In this document: positions 1 to 6,606 of the stretch, in pieces
Numbering within the stretch: position 1 is the stretch's first letter
Layout of the letters: each line of letters starts with the position of its first letter
Assembly (NCBI GenBank): GCA_910586805.1
Contig: CAJUJC010000027.1
Span: 1-20,235 of the forward strand
DNA: 20,235 nucleotides
Source of the DNA: an uncultured Erysipelotrichales bacterium
GTDB taxonomy: Bacteria > Bacillota_I > Bacilli_A > Erysipelotrichales > Coprobacillaceae
Direction: 5' to 3'
Notes under the pieces: model-generated
What the model was told of the DNA's origin: nothing
The model's database searches: none
Seen by the model: only the letters and a program-made list of their open reading frames with translations
Translations under genes and position numbers: made by a program

Positions 1-155
1 TTTCATCATTAGCATCAGTTGCTAAATTACCATTCAAAGATGCACAAGATGGTATTTCAAATACATTTACAGTTATTCCTGGTGCATTAGGAAAAGATGA
101 TCAAGTATTTGCTGGAGATTTAGATATTGATTCTATTAAAGATGGAAATATCTAA
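1..155 (+). CDS. pflB: Pyruvate formate-lyase catalytic subunit, C-terminal end (partial), lacking the glycyl radical domain
   Basis: Only the last 50 codons are in the window (frame starts at base 3, stop TAA at 153-155). The segment SVAKLPFKDAQDGIS followed by FTVIPGALGKDDQ matches, from memory of the family, the conserved PflB stretch just before the C-terminal glycyl radical domain. In ordinary PflB (about 740-760 residues) the chain continues into that domain. Here it ends after a short acidic tail (DLDIDSIKDGNI). The missing domain is encoded two genes downstream (404-646). PflB converts pyruvate and CoA to acetyl-CoA and formate in the cytoplasm under anaerobic conditions. The catalytic cysteine pair lies upstream of the window and cannot be checked. 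The identity is firm; the rest of the gene is unseen. Confidence 0.9.
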   Translation, partial: SSLASVAKLPFKDAQDGISNTFTVIPGALGKDDQVFAGDLDIDSIKDGNI

Positions 156-176
156 TACAAGAAAGAAGTGAGATAA

Positions 177-383
177 ATGGCTACTCAAAAAGAAATTGAT
201 GAATTAGTCAAAATGTTAGATGGTCGTATGAGTGAAGGTTCAGGTCATATTAATATTAAGGTGAATGAAGATGCTCATATCGAAATGGAAGAAGTCAATA
301 TTGTGACAAAGATGGATTGTGATACAGGTGATACTGCTTGTAAGATTCCAAATTTGCGCATGGATGACGATGATGAATTTTAA
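177..383 (+). CDS. Small protein resembling a truncated glycyl radical domain, with two cysteines and an acidic tail
   Basis: A 68-residue protein between the catalytic PFL part and the separate glycyl radical domain. Its first 32 residues align with the start of the protein at 404-646: both begin MATxK, share LVxMLD, and have GH-N-V-N spacing (SGHINIKVNED versus GHHLNVNVLNRD). After that they diverge: there is no RVSGYA radical loop. Instead there is a segment with C48 and C55 (CDTGDTAC) and an acidic C-terminus (DDDDEF). It has its own ATG, 21 nt after the pflB stop, with only a weak purine-rich site (AAGAAGTGAG). I do not know a named family for it. It could be a structural partner filling the domain's docking site, a redox or metal-binding accessory, or a decaying duplicate. 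Open frame and position in the operon support a real gene. Confidence 0.8.
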   Translation: MATQKEIDELVKMLDGRMSEGSGHINIKVNEDAHIEMEEVNIVTKMDCDTGDTACKIPNLRMDDDDEF

Positions 384-403
384 AATTCAAGGAGGAAAAG
401 AAA

Positions 404-646
404 ATGGCTACAAATAAGCAACAAGTTGAAAATTTAGTTGGTATGTTAGATGCCTATGCTGAAAAAGGTGGACATCATTTAAATGTTAACGTTTTAAATA
501 GAGATACTTTAATTGATGCTCAAAAACATCCTGAAAAATATCCTCAATTAACAATTCGTGTTTCTGGATATGCTGTTAACTTTGTTAAATTAACAAAAGA
601 ACAACAAGATGATGTTATTTCTCGTACATTCCACGAATCAATGTAA
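404..646 (+). CDS. grcA: Autonomous glycyl radical domain of pyruvate formate-lyase (GrcA/YfiD-like)
   Basis: An 80-residue protein consisting only of the C-terminal domain of a PflB-type glycyl radical enzyme. GGHHLNVNVLNRDTL, HPEKYPQLTIRVSGYAV and TKEQQDDVISRTF are the standard PflB C-terminal motifs. The radical glycine is G55 in RVSGYA. Family knowledge: PflA abstracts a hydrogen from this glycine and oxygen cleaves the backbone at the radical. The E. coli spare-part protein YfiD/GrcA carries the same domain after an unrelated N-terminal segment. Here there is almost no extra N-terminus, and the preceding catalytic gene lacks the domain, so this is probably an obligatory subunit rather than a repair copy. 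Strong AGGAGG site (391-396 region), gap of 20 nt from the previous gene, terminator directly after. Confidence 0.93.
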   Translation: MATNKQQVENLVGMLDAYAEKGGHHLNVNVLNRDTLIDAQKHPEKYPQLTIRVSGYAVNFVKLTKEQQDDVISRTFHESM

Positions 647-650
647 GAAT

Positions 651-677
651 AAAGGTGCTTTGGCACCTTTTCTTTTT
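651..677 (+). terminator. Rho-independent terminator of the pfl locus
   Basis: Perfect 8-bp stem AAAGGTGC (651-658) / GCACCTTT (663-670) with loop TTTG, followed by TCTTTTT. It lies 5 nt after the glycyl radical domain stop and separates the pfl structural genes from pflA. Confidence 0.9.
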
Positions 678-720
678 GAAAAGTAAAATTTTCAATGTAT
701 AAAAAATGATATTTCATTCA

Positions 721-735
721 AATTGTGATAAAATA
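721..735 (+). promoter_or_regulatory. Extended -10 promoter of pflA
   Basis: TGATAAAAT (726-734) fits the extended -10 form TGnTAnAAT; no good -35 is seen 16-18 bases upstream. It starts 25 nt before the pflA ATG, after the pfl terminator, so pflA can be transcribed separately from pflB. The same 15 bases recur at 3909-3923. Confidence 0.6.
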
Positions 736-758
736 ATACCAAGAAAGTTGGTGAAAAT

Positions 759-1505
759 ATGAAAGGTTATATTCATTCTACGGAAAGCTGTGGAACAGTA
801 GATGGTCCAGGCATTCGTTTTGTTGTTTTTTTTCAAGGTTGTCCAATGCGTTGTTTGTATTGCCATAATCCAGATACTTGGAAAGTGAATGTTGGTAATC
901 AAATGAGTGTTGATGAAATATTAAAAATGTATGAAAGTAAAGCTGAATTTTATAAAAATGGTGGAATCACTTGTACTGGTGGAGAACCAATGTTACAAAT
1001 TGATTTTTTAATTGAGTTATTTGAAACATGTCAAGAAAAAAATATTCATACATGTTTAGATACATCGGGCATTACTTTTAATGAAAATCCTGAGTATTTA
1101 AAGAAATTAAATCGATTATTGAAATCTACAAATCTTGTGATGTTAGATATTAAGCATATTGATAATGAAGAACATAAAAAATTAACTTCACAGCCTAATG
1201 ATAAAATATTAAAGTTTGCTAAATATGTTGATGAGCAAGGTGTAGATATTTGGATTAGACATGTTGTTGTACCAACAATTACACAAAATGATGAATATTT
1301 ATATCGTTTAGGTCAGTTTATAGCGACACTTAAAAATATTAAGGCATTAGATGTTTTACCATATCATACAATGGGTGTTCCTAAATATGAAAGCATAGGA
1401 ATGGAATATCCATTAAAAGGTATTCATCCTTTAGATAAAGACGATGCTGTTCAAGCAAGAAAAATTGTTTTAAAAGGAATGAAAGATGAATTAAATAGAC
1501 ACTAA
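759..1505 (+). CDS. pflA: Pyruvate formate-lyase activating enzyme (radical SAM)
   Basis: A 248-residue radical SAM enzyme of normal PflA length. The [4Fe-4S]/SAM motif CxxxCxxC is C28, C32 and C35 in QGCPMRCLYCHNPDTW, preceded by the typical DGPGIRFVVFFQGC. A GGEP SAM-contact motif follows in TCTGGEPMLQ. It cleaves SAM to a 5'-deoxyadenosyl radical and generates the glycyl radical of PFL. In this organism the target glycine is on the separate 80-residue subunit (404-646). Start chosen for the GGTGAAA site just upstream and for the family N-terminus (GYIHSTESCGTVDGPG). It is followed by a 12-bp hairpin, then by a TPR protein gene that has no promoter of its own. Confidence 0.96.
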   Translation: MKGYIHSTESCGTVDGPGIRFVVFFQGCPMRCLYCHNPDTWKVNVGNQMSVDEILKMYESKAEFYKNGGITCTGGEPMLQIDFLIELFETCQEKNIHTCLDTSGITFNENPEYLKKLNRLLKSTNLVMLDIKHIDNEEHKKLTSQPNDKILKFAKYVDEQGVDIWIRHVVVPTITQNDEYLYRLGQFIATLKNIKALDVLPYHTMGVPKYESIGMEYPLKGIHPLDKDDAVQARKIVLKGMKDELNRH

Positions 1506-1518
1506 GGTGTCTATTTAA
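1491..1518 (+). other. Hairpin overlapping the pflA stop codon, without a U-tract
   Basis: Perfect 12-bp inverted repeat TTAAATAGACAC (1491-1502) / GTGTCTATTTAA (1507-1518), loop TAAG. It spans the pflA stop and ends four bases before the AGGAG site (1522-1526) of the next gene. No T-run follows, so it is not a standard terminator. It could stabilise the pflA mRNA, reduce readthrough, or affect translation of the next gene. Confidence 0.6.
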
Positions 1519-1534
1519 CTTTAGGAGTATAATT

Positions 1535-3289
1535 ATGGACTTTAATAAACTACAAGACCAATTGGATGAATTGTATATAAAACAAGATTTAGATCAAGTA
1601 TATATGTTTTTGATTGAAAAAACATATGAAGCAATGGAATTACAAAATGATGAAATTGTTTTATTTTTACTTAATGAAATGTTAGGCTATTATCGTGTAA
1701 CAGCTAAATTTAATGAGGGAAACCAAATCATTATACAAATGATAAAAATAATTGAATATAGAAATTTGAATGATACAATATCTGCTGCAACAACTTTTTT
1801 GAATATTGCAACTTTTTATAGAGTTGAAGGTGAATATGATAAATCGTTACAATGTTATTTAAAAACTGAAAAGATATATCGTAAAAATCTAAAAGAAAAT
1901 GATGAAAGATATGGTGCTTTTTATAATAATCTTAGTTTATTGTATATGGAAATTGGAGAATATGATAAAGCTTTAGAGTATGGATTAAAGGCATTAAATA
2001 TTATGATGTTACTAGAAAATAGTGAAGTTGAACAAGCTATTAGTTATGTTAATATTGCACAAATGTTTTATTCAAAGAATAATCAGGAAAAGGGATTAAG
2101 TTATTTGAATAAAGGGATTGAGATGTTTGAAAAATATGCACCAAATGATCCCCATTATTTTGCAGCATTATCAACTCTTGCTAGACAGTATTATTTGGAC
2201 AAGGAATATCAAAAGGCTATTGATTTGTATGAAGAGGTTTTGGTTAAAATCGAAAATGTTTATGGAAGAAATAAAGATTATGATATTGTTTTGAAAAATA
2301 AGCAGGACGTTGAAAATCAATTCAATGGTTGCCGTATAAAAGGTATTGATTTATGTGAAGAATTTTATTTAACTTATGGAAAAAAGATGATAGAAAGTAA
2401 GTTTAAAGATATTCAACAATATATGGCAATAGGTTTATTTGGGTTTGGATCAGAATGTTTAGGTTATGATGATGAATTATCTCAAGATCATGATTTTGGG
2501 CCTGATTTTTGTATCCTTTTACCTAAAGATATTTATTCTAAATATGGTGAAGCTATTCAAAAAGAGTATGATTTGTTGCCAAAACAATTTAAAGGGTATC
2601 AAAGGATTGTATCAAGAGAAGGGAAAAATCGTGTTGGTGTTTTTGAGATAGATGCTTTTTTTCATCAATTCTTATATCAAATTCCTATCACTTTACAACA
2701 ATGGTTATATACTGATGAAAATGCTTTGTTAGCAGTAACAAATGGAAAGATATTTGAAGATTATTATGGAGAAGTGACACGATTAAGACAACAGTTATCA
2801 TATTATCCTGAGGATATACGAGTGAAAAAGCTTGTTTGTGCTATTGCAAAAATGGCACAATCAGGCCAGTATAACTATGCTCGATGTGTAAAGCGTGGAC
2901 AAGATGTGGCAGCATTTCTAGCTTTATCTGAATTTATAGATCAAACTTTGTCATGTCTTTATTTATTGAATAAGAAATATAAGCCTTATTATAAATGGAG
3001 TTTTTATGGATTAAGAGATTGTGAAATAGGAAAAGAAGTTAAATTTTTACTAGAGGAATTGATAAATCTGTCAAATCAAAAGCAATGTTGGGATAATGAT
3101 AGTCCTATGTTGAATAAAAACGATCAAAAGATTATTGTGATTGAAAAAATATGTCAATTCATTGTTAAAGAATTACAAAGGCAAGGTTTAACATCTTTAA
3201 ATGATGATTTTTTAGATAATCATGTTTATGAAATCATGAGTCATATTCAAGATGAGAATATAAGAAGTAAACATATTATGGAGGGATAG
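1535..3289 (+). CDS. TPR-repeat protein with nucleotidyltransferase-like DUF4037 domain
   Basis: A 584-residue cytoplasmic protein without signal peptide or membrane segment. Residues about 1-260 are helical tetratricopeptide repeats (for example EGEYDKSLQCYLKTEKIY, IGEYDKALEYGLKALNI, DKEYQKAIDLYEEVL). From about residue 280 the sequence looks like a DUF4037 domain: GFGSECLGYDDELSQDHDFG at 303-322 puts G305-S306 eleven residues before D318-H-D320. This fits the hG[GS]...Dh[DE] pattern of the nucleotidyltransferase fold. The helical C-terminal part (ARCVKRGQDVAAFLALSEF and LNKKYKPYYKW) resembles the C-terminal domain of antibiotic-type nucleotidyltransferases. Substrate and role are unknown. 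AGGAG site at 1522-1526, probably cotranscribed from the pflA promoter; the next gene begins one base after its stop. Confidence 0.85.
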   Translation: MDFNKLQDQLDELYIKQDLDQVYMFLIEKTYEAMELQNDEIVLFLLNEMLGYYRVTAKFNEGNQIIIQMIKIIEYRNLNDTISAATTFLNIATFYRVEGEYDKSLQCYLKTEKIYRKNLKENDERYGAFYNNLSLLYMEIGEYDKALEYGLKALNIMMLLENSEVEQAISYVNIAQMFYSKNNQEKGLSYLNKGIEMFEKYAPNDPHYFAALSTLARQYYLDKEYQKAIDLYEEVLVKIENVYGRNKDYDIVLKNKQDVENQFNGCRIKGIDLCEEFYLTYGKKMIESKFKDIQQYMAIGLFGFGSECLGYDDELSQDHDFGPDFCILLPKDIYSKYGEAIQKEYDLLPKQFKGYQRIVSREGKNRVGVFEIDAFFHQFLYQIPITLQQWLYTDENALLAVTNGKIFEDYYGEVTRLRQQLSYYPEDIRVKKLVCAIAKMAQSGQYNYARCVKRGQDVAAFLALSEFIDQTLSCLYLLNKKYKPYYKWSFYGLRDCEIGKEVKFLLEELINLSNQKQCWDNDSPMLNKNDQKIIVIEKICQFIVKELQRQGLTSLNDDFLDNHVYEIMSHIQDENIRSKHIMEG

Positions 3290-3290
3290 T

Positions 3291-3896
3291 ATGATTGAAG
3301 AAATTATTGAAAGAGAATGGGAGTTTTTTCAAAAAGTTCAAAATATTGGTGGAAGGGCTTCTTGTCAGGATGATTTTGATACATTTTATCTTCAAAGAAA
3401 ATCACAGTTTGAAGTTTTTTCTAATGAACTTTTACAATCTTATCTCTTAGATTTAAAAGAAGCAAAAAATCAAGGTAGAAATATGATTATGGAAAAATAT
3501 GCATATATGATGGAATCAACTGATCCAACTTATTTTTTACAAATACAAAATCAATTACCTGTTATTGATTCATCACAAAGAGAACTTATTGATTTTATAT
3601 GTCAAATTGAAGTATCAATGAGAGAAGAATTTAATCAAAAATATCCTTGTTTAGCTTATAATGCTAGAGAAACACATACATATGAAGATCAAAAAGATGA
3701 AACATCTTTTGAGACATATTTAAGAGGAGAATTGATGACTTATTCATCTCAAACACTTTATTTGTATGGACAAATGTTGGTGGAAAAAATGAAAAATAAT
3801 CAAAATTTAATTATAGAAATTATGGAAAAAACAGTAATATCATATGGTTATGCTTCATTAGAAGAAGCTGAGATAAAAATAAAGGAAAAAGAATAG
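3291..3896 (+). CDS. DUF4125-family protein
   Basis: A 201-residue soluble protein. The early segment GGRASCQDDFDTFYLQRKSQ and the following GRNMIMEKYAYMMESTDP are, as I recall them, characteristic of DUF4125 proteins, which often sit next to or fused with DUF4037 proteins. It begins one base after the DUF4037 stop with a GGAGGG site inside the upstream gene, which implies translational coupling and a shared function. No catalytic motif is obvious; C25, a conserved-looking KYAYMM and several acidic residues are visible. The function is not known. The family name is from memory and has not been searched. Confidence 0.8.
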   Translation: MIEEIIEREWEFFQKVQNIGGRASCQDDFDTFYLQRKSQFEVFSNELLQSYLLDLKEAKNQGRNMIMEKYAYMMESTDPTYFLQIQNQLPVIDSSQRELIDFICQIEVSMREEFNQKYPCLAYNARETHTYEDQKDETSFETYLRGELMTYSSQTLYLYGQMLVEKMKNNQNLIIEIMEKTVISYGYASLEEAEIKIKEKE

Positions 3897-3908
3897 CGCT
3901 TTCTACAA

Positions 3909-3923
3909 AATTGTGATAAAATA
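3909..3923 (+). promoter_or_regulatory. Extended -10 promoter of the orphan IIB gene
   Basis: TGATAAAAT (3914-3922), about 30 nt before the ATG at 3953, with no clear -35. The 15 bases AATTGTGATAAAATA are identical to those upstream of pflA at 721-735. Confidence 0.55.
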
Positions 3924-3952
3924 TACTAAGGGAATACAAGGAGGAATATATA

Positions 3953-4258
3953 ATGAAAATTTTATTATGCTGTGTTGCAGGTGTAACATCTACATTATTT
4001 TCATCAAAATTAAAAGATGCTGCTGCTAGAAAAAGAGTAGATGCTACAATTTGGTCTGCTTCAGAAGTTGCAGTTGAATATGCAATTGGATTGGCTGATG
4101 TTGTATTGGTAGAACCACAATTAAGATCATCTTATGAAAAAATTAAAGCTCTTGATCCAAGTAAACCAGTTATTTTAATTAGTGATGAAGATTTTAAGAA
4201 TTTTAATGCACCTAAATTATTTGATATTGCTGCTGAAGCTTATCAAAACAACAAATAA
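3953..4258 (+). CDS. Orphan PTS EIIB-like protein (lactose/cellobiose type)
   Basis: A 101-residue protein of the size and layout of a lactose/cellobiose-family IIB domain. The N-terminal strand MKILLCCVAG is followed by a TSTLFSSKL phosphate loop. C7 is in the position of the phospho-cysteine (CxxG, compare CSAGMSTS in IIBCel). In the phosphotransferase system IIB passes phosphate from IIA to the sugar held by IIC. No IIA or IIC of this family lies nearby, and a terminator follows at once, so it is monocistronic. It may serve a distant IIC, act as a regulatory phosphoprotein, or have lost transport. GGAGGA site 9 nt upstream. Confident about the fold, not the role. Confidence 0.85.
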   Translation: MKILLCCVAGVTSTLFSSKLKDAAARKRVDATIWSASEVAVEYAIGLADVVLVEPQLRSSYEKIKALDPSKPVILISDEDFKNFNAPKLFDIAAEAYQNNK

Positions 4259-4260
4259 TG

Positions 4261-4292
4261 TGAATGGATAGAGTCATCTATTCATTTTTTTT
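4261..4292 (+). terminator. Terminator after the orphan IIB gene
   Basis: Stem TGAATGGAT (4261-4269) / ATCTATTCA (4276-4284), 9 pairs including one G-U, followed by an 8-base T-run (4285-4292). It lies directly before the ribosome binding site of the next gene. Confidence 0.85.
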
Positions 4293-4302
4293 AGGAGAGT
4301 TT

Positions 4303-5526
4303 ATGAAAAAGATTATATATATGTTATTTATTATGATGATTTTAGTAGGTTGTCATGTTTATCCTATGAGCGAAAAGAATGATTTAAAAATTGTTGTTGC
4401 AAGTGATATTCATTATTTTTTAAGGGATTATTATAAAGATTGTGAATGGTTTGAAGAGTCAATGATGTATGGTGATGGAAAAATGGTCACTTATGGAGAT
4501 GAAATATTGGATGCTTTTGAAAAGGCAGTGATAGATATTCATCCAGACTTACTTCTGTTAACAGGAGATTTAACGTTCAATGGAGAAAAAGGTGGACATG
4601 AGTCTCTTGCACAAAGACTTGAAAGAATTTCTCAAGAAGGTGTAAATGTTGCAGTTATTCCTGGAAATCATGATATTGAAAATATTTATACAAAAGGTTA
4701 TGGTAAAGATGATTATTTTGAAGTTGAAAATATAACTGGAAAACAATTTAAGAGTATTTATAAAAACTGTGGGTATCATCTTGCAAGTCAAGAACATAAA
4801 GATTCATTGAGTTATGTTATTCCTTTAAATGATGATTATACACTTCTTATGATGGATAGCAATTATCATGAATTAACTGGTGGAAATTCTTTTAATACTG
4901 GTGGAAGATTTCCTGAAAGTACGTTAGAATGGATGGAAGATCAACTTATATCTATTCAAAAAGATGGTAAAATTCCTCTTGTTGCAATGCATCACAATCT
5001 TACAAATCATAATGAACTGTTAAATCAGGGATATACAATTAATGACAATCAACAAATTGTTGATATTTTTAAGAAATATCATGTACCTTTTGTGTTAAGT
5101 GGACATGTTCACTGTCAAAATATTCAACAAATAGAAGGAATTTATGACATTGCATCATCTTCTTTAGTAGATGCACCTTTACAATATGGTGTTATTGAAT
5201 TGAATCATGAGAAAATGTCATATCATACACAATCTTTAAACATTTCAGCAGATTCAGTTGAATATTTTCAAACTGTATCTAAGAATAAAATGGCTGATAA
5301 CTTTATATCTATAAAAGATGAGAATTTAAGAAAAGAGGCTATTGAAACAATGGCTTTAGTTAATTATCATTATTTTGCAGGAACAATCTTTAAAATAAAA
5401 AAAGATGTGACAAAAACAAAAGGTTATCAAGCAATTATGAGTATGAAAGATGAATTTATAAAGAATTATATGAAATCTATGATGAATAGTGATACTAATC
5501 ATATATCTTTGAATATTGATTTATAG
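4303..5526 (+). CDS. Metallophosphoesterase lipoprotein
   Basis: A calcineurin-like phosphoesterase of 407 residues, exported and lipid-anchored. The N-terminus is a lipoprotein signal: MKK, a hydrophobic stretch, then lipobox LVGC with C17. Metal-binding motifs follow in family order: ASDIHYF (D35, H37), TGDLTFNGE (D89), GNHD (N122, H123), MHHN and SGHVH. An upstream in-frame ATG at 4264 lies inside the preceding terminator; the start at 4303 has an AGGAGAG site and yields the signal peptide, so it is preferred. The next gene, a LacI-type regulator, begins nine bases after its stop with its binding site over the stop, so the two are likely cotranscribed. The substrate is unknown; nothing ties it to sucrose apart from position. 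Confidence 0.88.
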   Translation: MKKIIYMLFIMMILVGCHVYPMSEKNDLKIVVASDIHYFLRDYYKDCEWFEESMMYGDGKMVTYGDEILDAFEKAVIDIHPDLLLLTGDLTFNGEKGGHESLAQRLERISQEGVNVAVIPGNHDIENIYTKGYGKDDYFEVENITGKQFKSIYKNCGYHLASQEHKDSLSYVIPLNDDYTLLMMDSNYHELTGGNSFNTGGRFPESTLEWMEDQLISIQKDGKIPLVAMHHNLTNHNELLNQGYTINDNQQIVDIFKKYHVPFVLSGHVHCQNIQQIEGIYDIASSSLVDAPLQYGVIELNHEKMSYHTQSLNISADSVEYFQTVSKNKMADNFISIKDENLRKEAIETMALVNYHYFAGTIFKIKKDVTKTKGYQAIMSMKDEFIKNYMKSMMNSDTNHISLNIDL

Positions 5527-5534
5527 GAGAAAAT

Positions 5535-6530
5535 ATGAAGTCTAAAAAATTAACAATGAGTGATATTGCAAACTTAGCAGGTGTGGGTAAAAGTACAGTT
5601 TCTCGTTATTTTAATGATGGTTATGTAAAGGAAGAAACACGTCTAAAAATTAAGAAGATTATTGACGATTATGGTTATGAACCAAATGCTTTAGCACAAA
5701 TTATGAAAGCAAAGCAGTCCCATTTGATAGGTATTATTACACCAACACTAGATTCAAAAACATCTTCTAGAATGTTAATGGCTATGGATGAGTATTTAAG
5801 GAGTCAAAAATATACTCCTATTATTATTAATACAAATCACTATGAATTAAGAGAACTAAATTCAATAGAGCAATTATGGAGAATGAATGTAGATGGTATT
5901 ATTTTATTAGCAACTCATCTTACAATGGGACATCAAAATATAGCAAGTAAAATAGATATTCCAATGGTTTTTTTGGCACAGGAGTTTGAAGATGGTGTTT
6001 CTATTATTAATGATGATTATCGAGCTGGGTATGATATTGGAGAATATGCTGCTAAGATGGGACATCGAGATATTGCATATCTTGGAGTTTCTCCTAAAGA
6101 TGTTGCTGTTGGAATGATGAGAAAAAAAGGTGTTGTGGATGGGTTGAAGGATCAGGGAATTAAACATTTAGATTATATAGAAAGTGATTTTTCATTTGAT
6201 CATGCTCATTCAAATATAAACAAATACCTCAAAAAGCATCAGCCTACACTTATTATATGTGCAACTGATAATCTTGCTTTAGCATGTTATAAAGAAATTC
6301 AAGAAAAAGGATTTAATGTTCCTCAAGATATTTCATTAATAGGATTTGGAGGATATGAAATTTCTTCATTAATGTCACCAAGTTTAACAACAATTCGTTT
6401 TGAGAATGAAGAAGCAGGTTGTCTAGCCGCAAAGACAATAATTGATATGATAGAAGAAGAAAGTGTAGAAAAAAAACAAGTTGTAGGATATACATTAATT
6501 GAAGGGAAAAGTGTTAAAAAGATGATTTGA
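5535..6530 (+). CDS. scrR: LacI-family repressor, likely of the sucrose genes
   Basis: 331 residues, standard LacI length. The helix-turn-helix is at about 7-26 (MSDIANLAGVGKSTVSRYFN), followed by the hinge region (YEPNALAQIMKAKQSHLIGI). A periplasmic-binding-like effector domain follows (ITPTLDS, DNLALACYKEIQEKGF, PQDISLIGFGG). It sits directly upstream of scrA, whose promoter carries two matching inverted-repeat operators (6549-6566 and 6607-6624). Inference: it represses scrAB(K) and is released by a sucrose-derived sugar or sugar phosphate. It is read from the metallophosphoesterase transcript and closed by a terminator overlapping its stop. ScrR is assigned by context; the family call is firm. 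Confidence 0.88.
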   Translation: MKSKKLTMSDIANLAGVGKSTVSRYFNDGYVKEETRLKIKKIIDDYGYEPNALAQIMKAKQSHLIGIITPTLDSKTSSRMLMAMDEYLRSQKYTPIIINTNHYELRELNSIEQLWRMNVDGIILLATHLTMGHQNIASKIDIPMVFLAQEFEDGVSIINDDYRAGYDIGEYAAKMGHRDIAYLGVSPKDVAVGMMRKKGVVDGLKDQGIKHLDYIESDFSFDHAHSNINKYLKKHQPTLIICATDNLALACYKEIQEKGFNVPQDISLIGFGGYEISSLMSPSLTTIRFENEEAGCLAAKTIIDMIEEESVEKKQVVGYTLIEGKSVKKMI

Positions 6531-6540
6531 CACTTTTTTT
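6507..6540 (+). terminator. Terminator overlapping the end of scrR
   Basis: Stem AAAAGTGTTAAA (6507-6518) / TTTGACACTTTT (6526-6537), one G-U pair, 7-base loop, and a T-run through 6540. It isolates the regulator from scrA. Confidence 0.8.
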
Positions 6541-6548
6541 AAATAAAA

Positions 6549-6566
6549 TATGGTATCGGTACCATA
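6549..6566 (+). promoter_or_regulatory. Operator O1 upstream of the scrA -35
   Basis: Near-palindrome TATGGTATCGGTACCATA with a central CG typical of LacI-family operators. Its reverse complement matches O2 (6607-6624) at 16 of 18 positions. It is located 6 bases upstream of the -35 box. Confidence 0.8.
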
Positions 6567-6572
6567 AAGGTA

Positions 6573-6601
6573 TTGACACAATCGATAGAGAGTGATATAT
6601 T
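6573..6601 (+). promoter_or_regulatory. scrA promoter
   Basis: Perfect -35 TTGACA (6573-6578), 17-base spacer, -10 TATATT (6596-6601). Transcription should begin near 6608, inside operator O2. Confidence 0.85.
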
Positions 6602-6606
6602 ATGCA

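Noticed and set aside
153..404. A broken pflB caused by frameshift or sequencing error
   Set aside because: The pieces are separated by two intergenic gaps and a complete extra gene, each with its own ATG and binding site, and the radical domain begins cleanly with its own start. A single indel cannot explain this.
4264..4302. Upstream ATG start for the metallophosphoesterase
   Set aside because: It lies in the terminator hairpin of the previous gene and would hide the lipoprotein signal; the start at 4303 has a good binding site.
4570..4797. Antisense and out-of-frame short open frames (for example 4570-4797, 5907-6167, 7868-8228, 14809-15021 and 18716-19054 on the - strand, 11712-11978 on the + strand)
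   Set aside because: They lie inside well-supported genes and have no recognisable protein features; A-T-rich coding DNA gives many such shadows.
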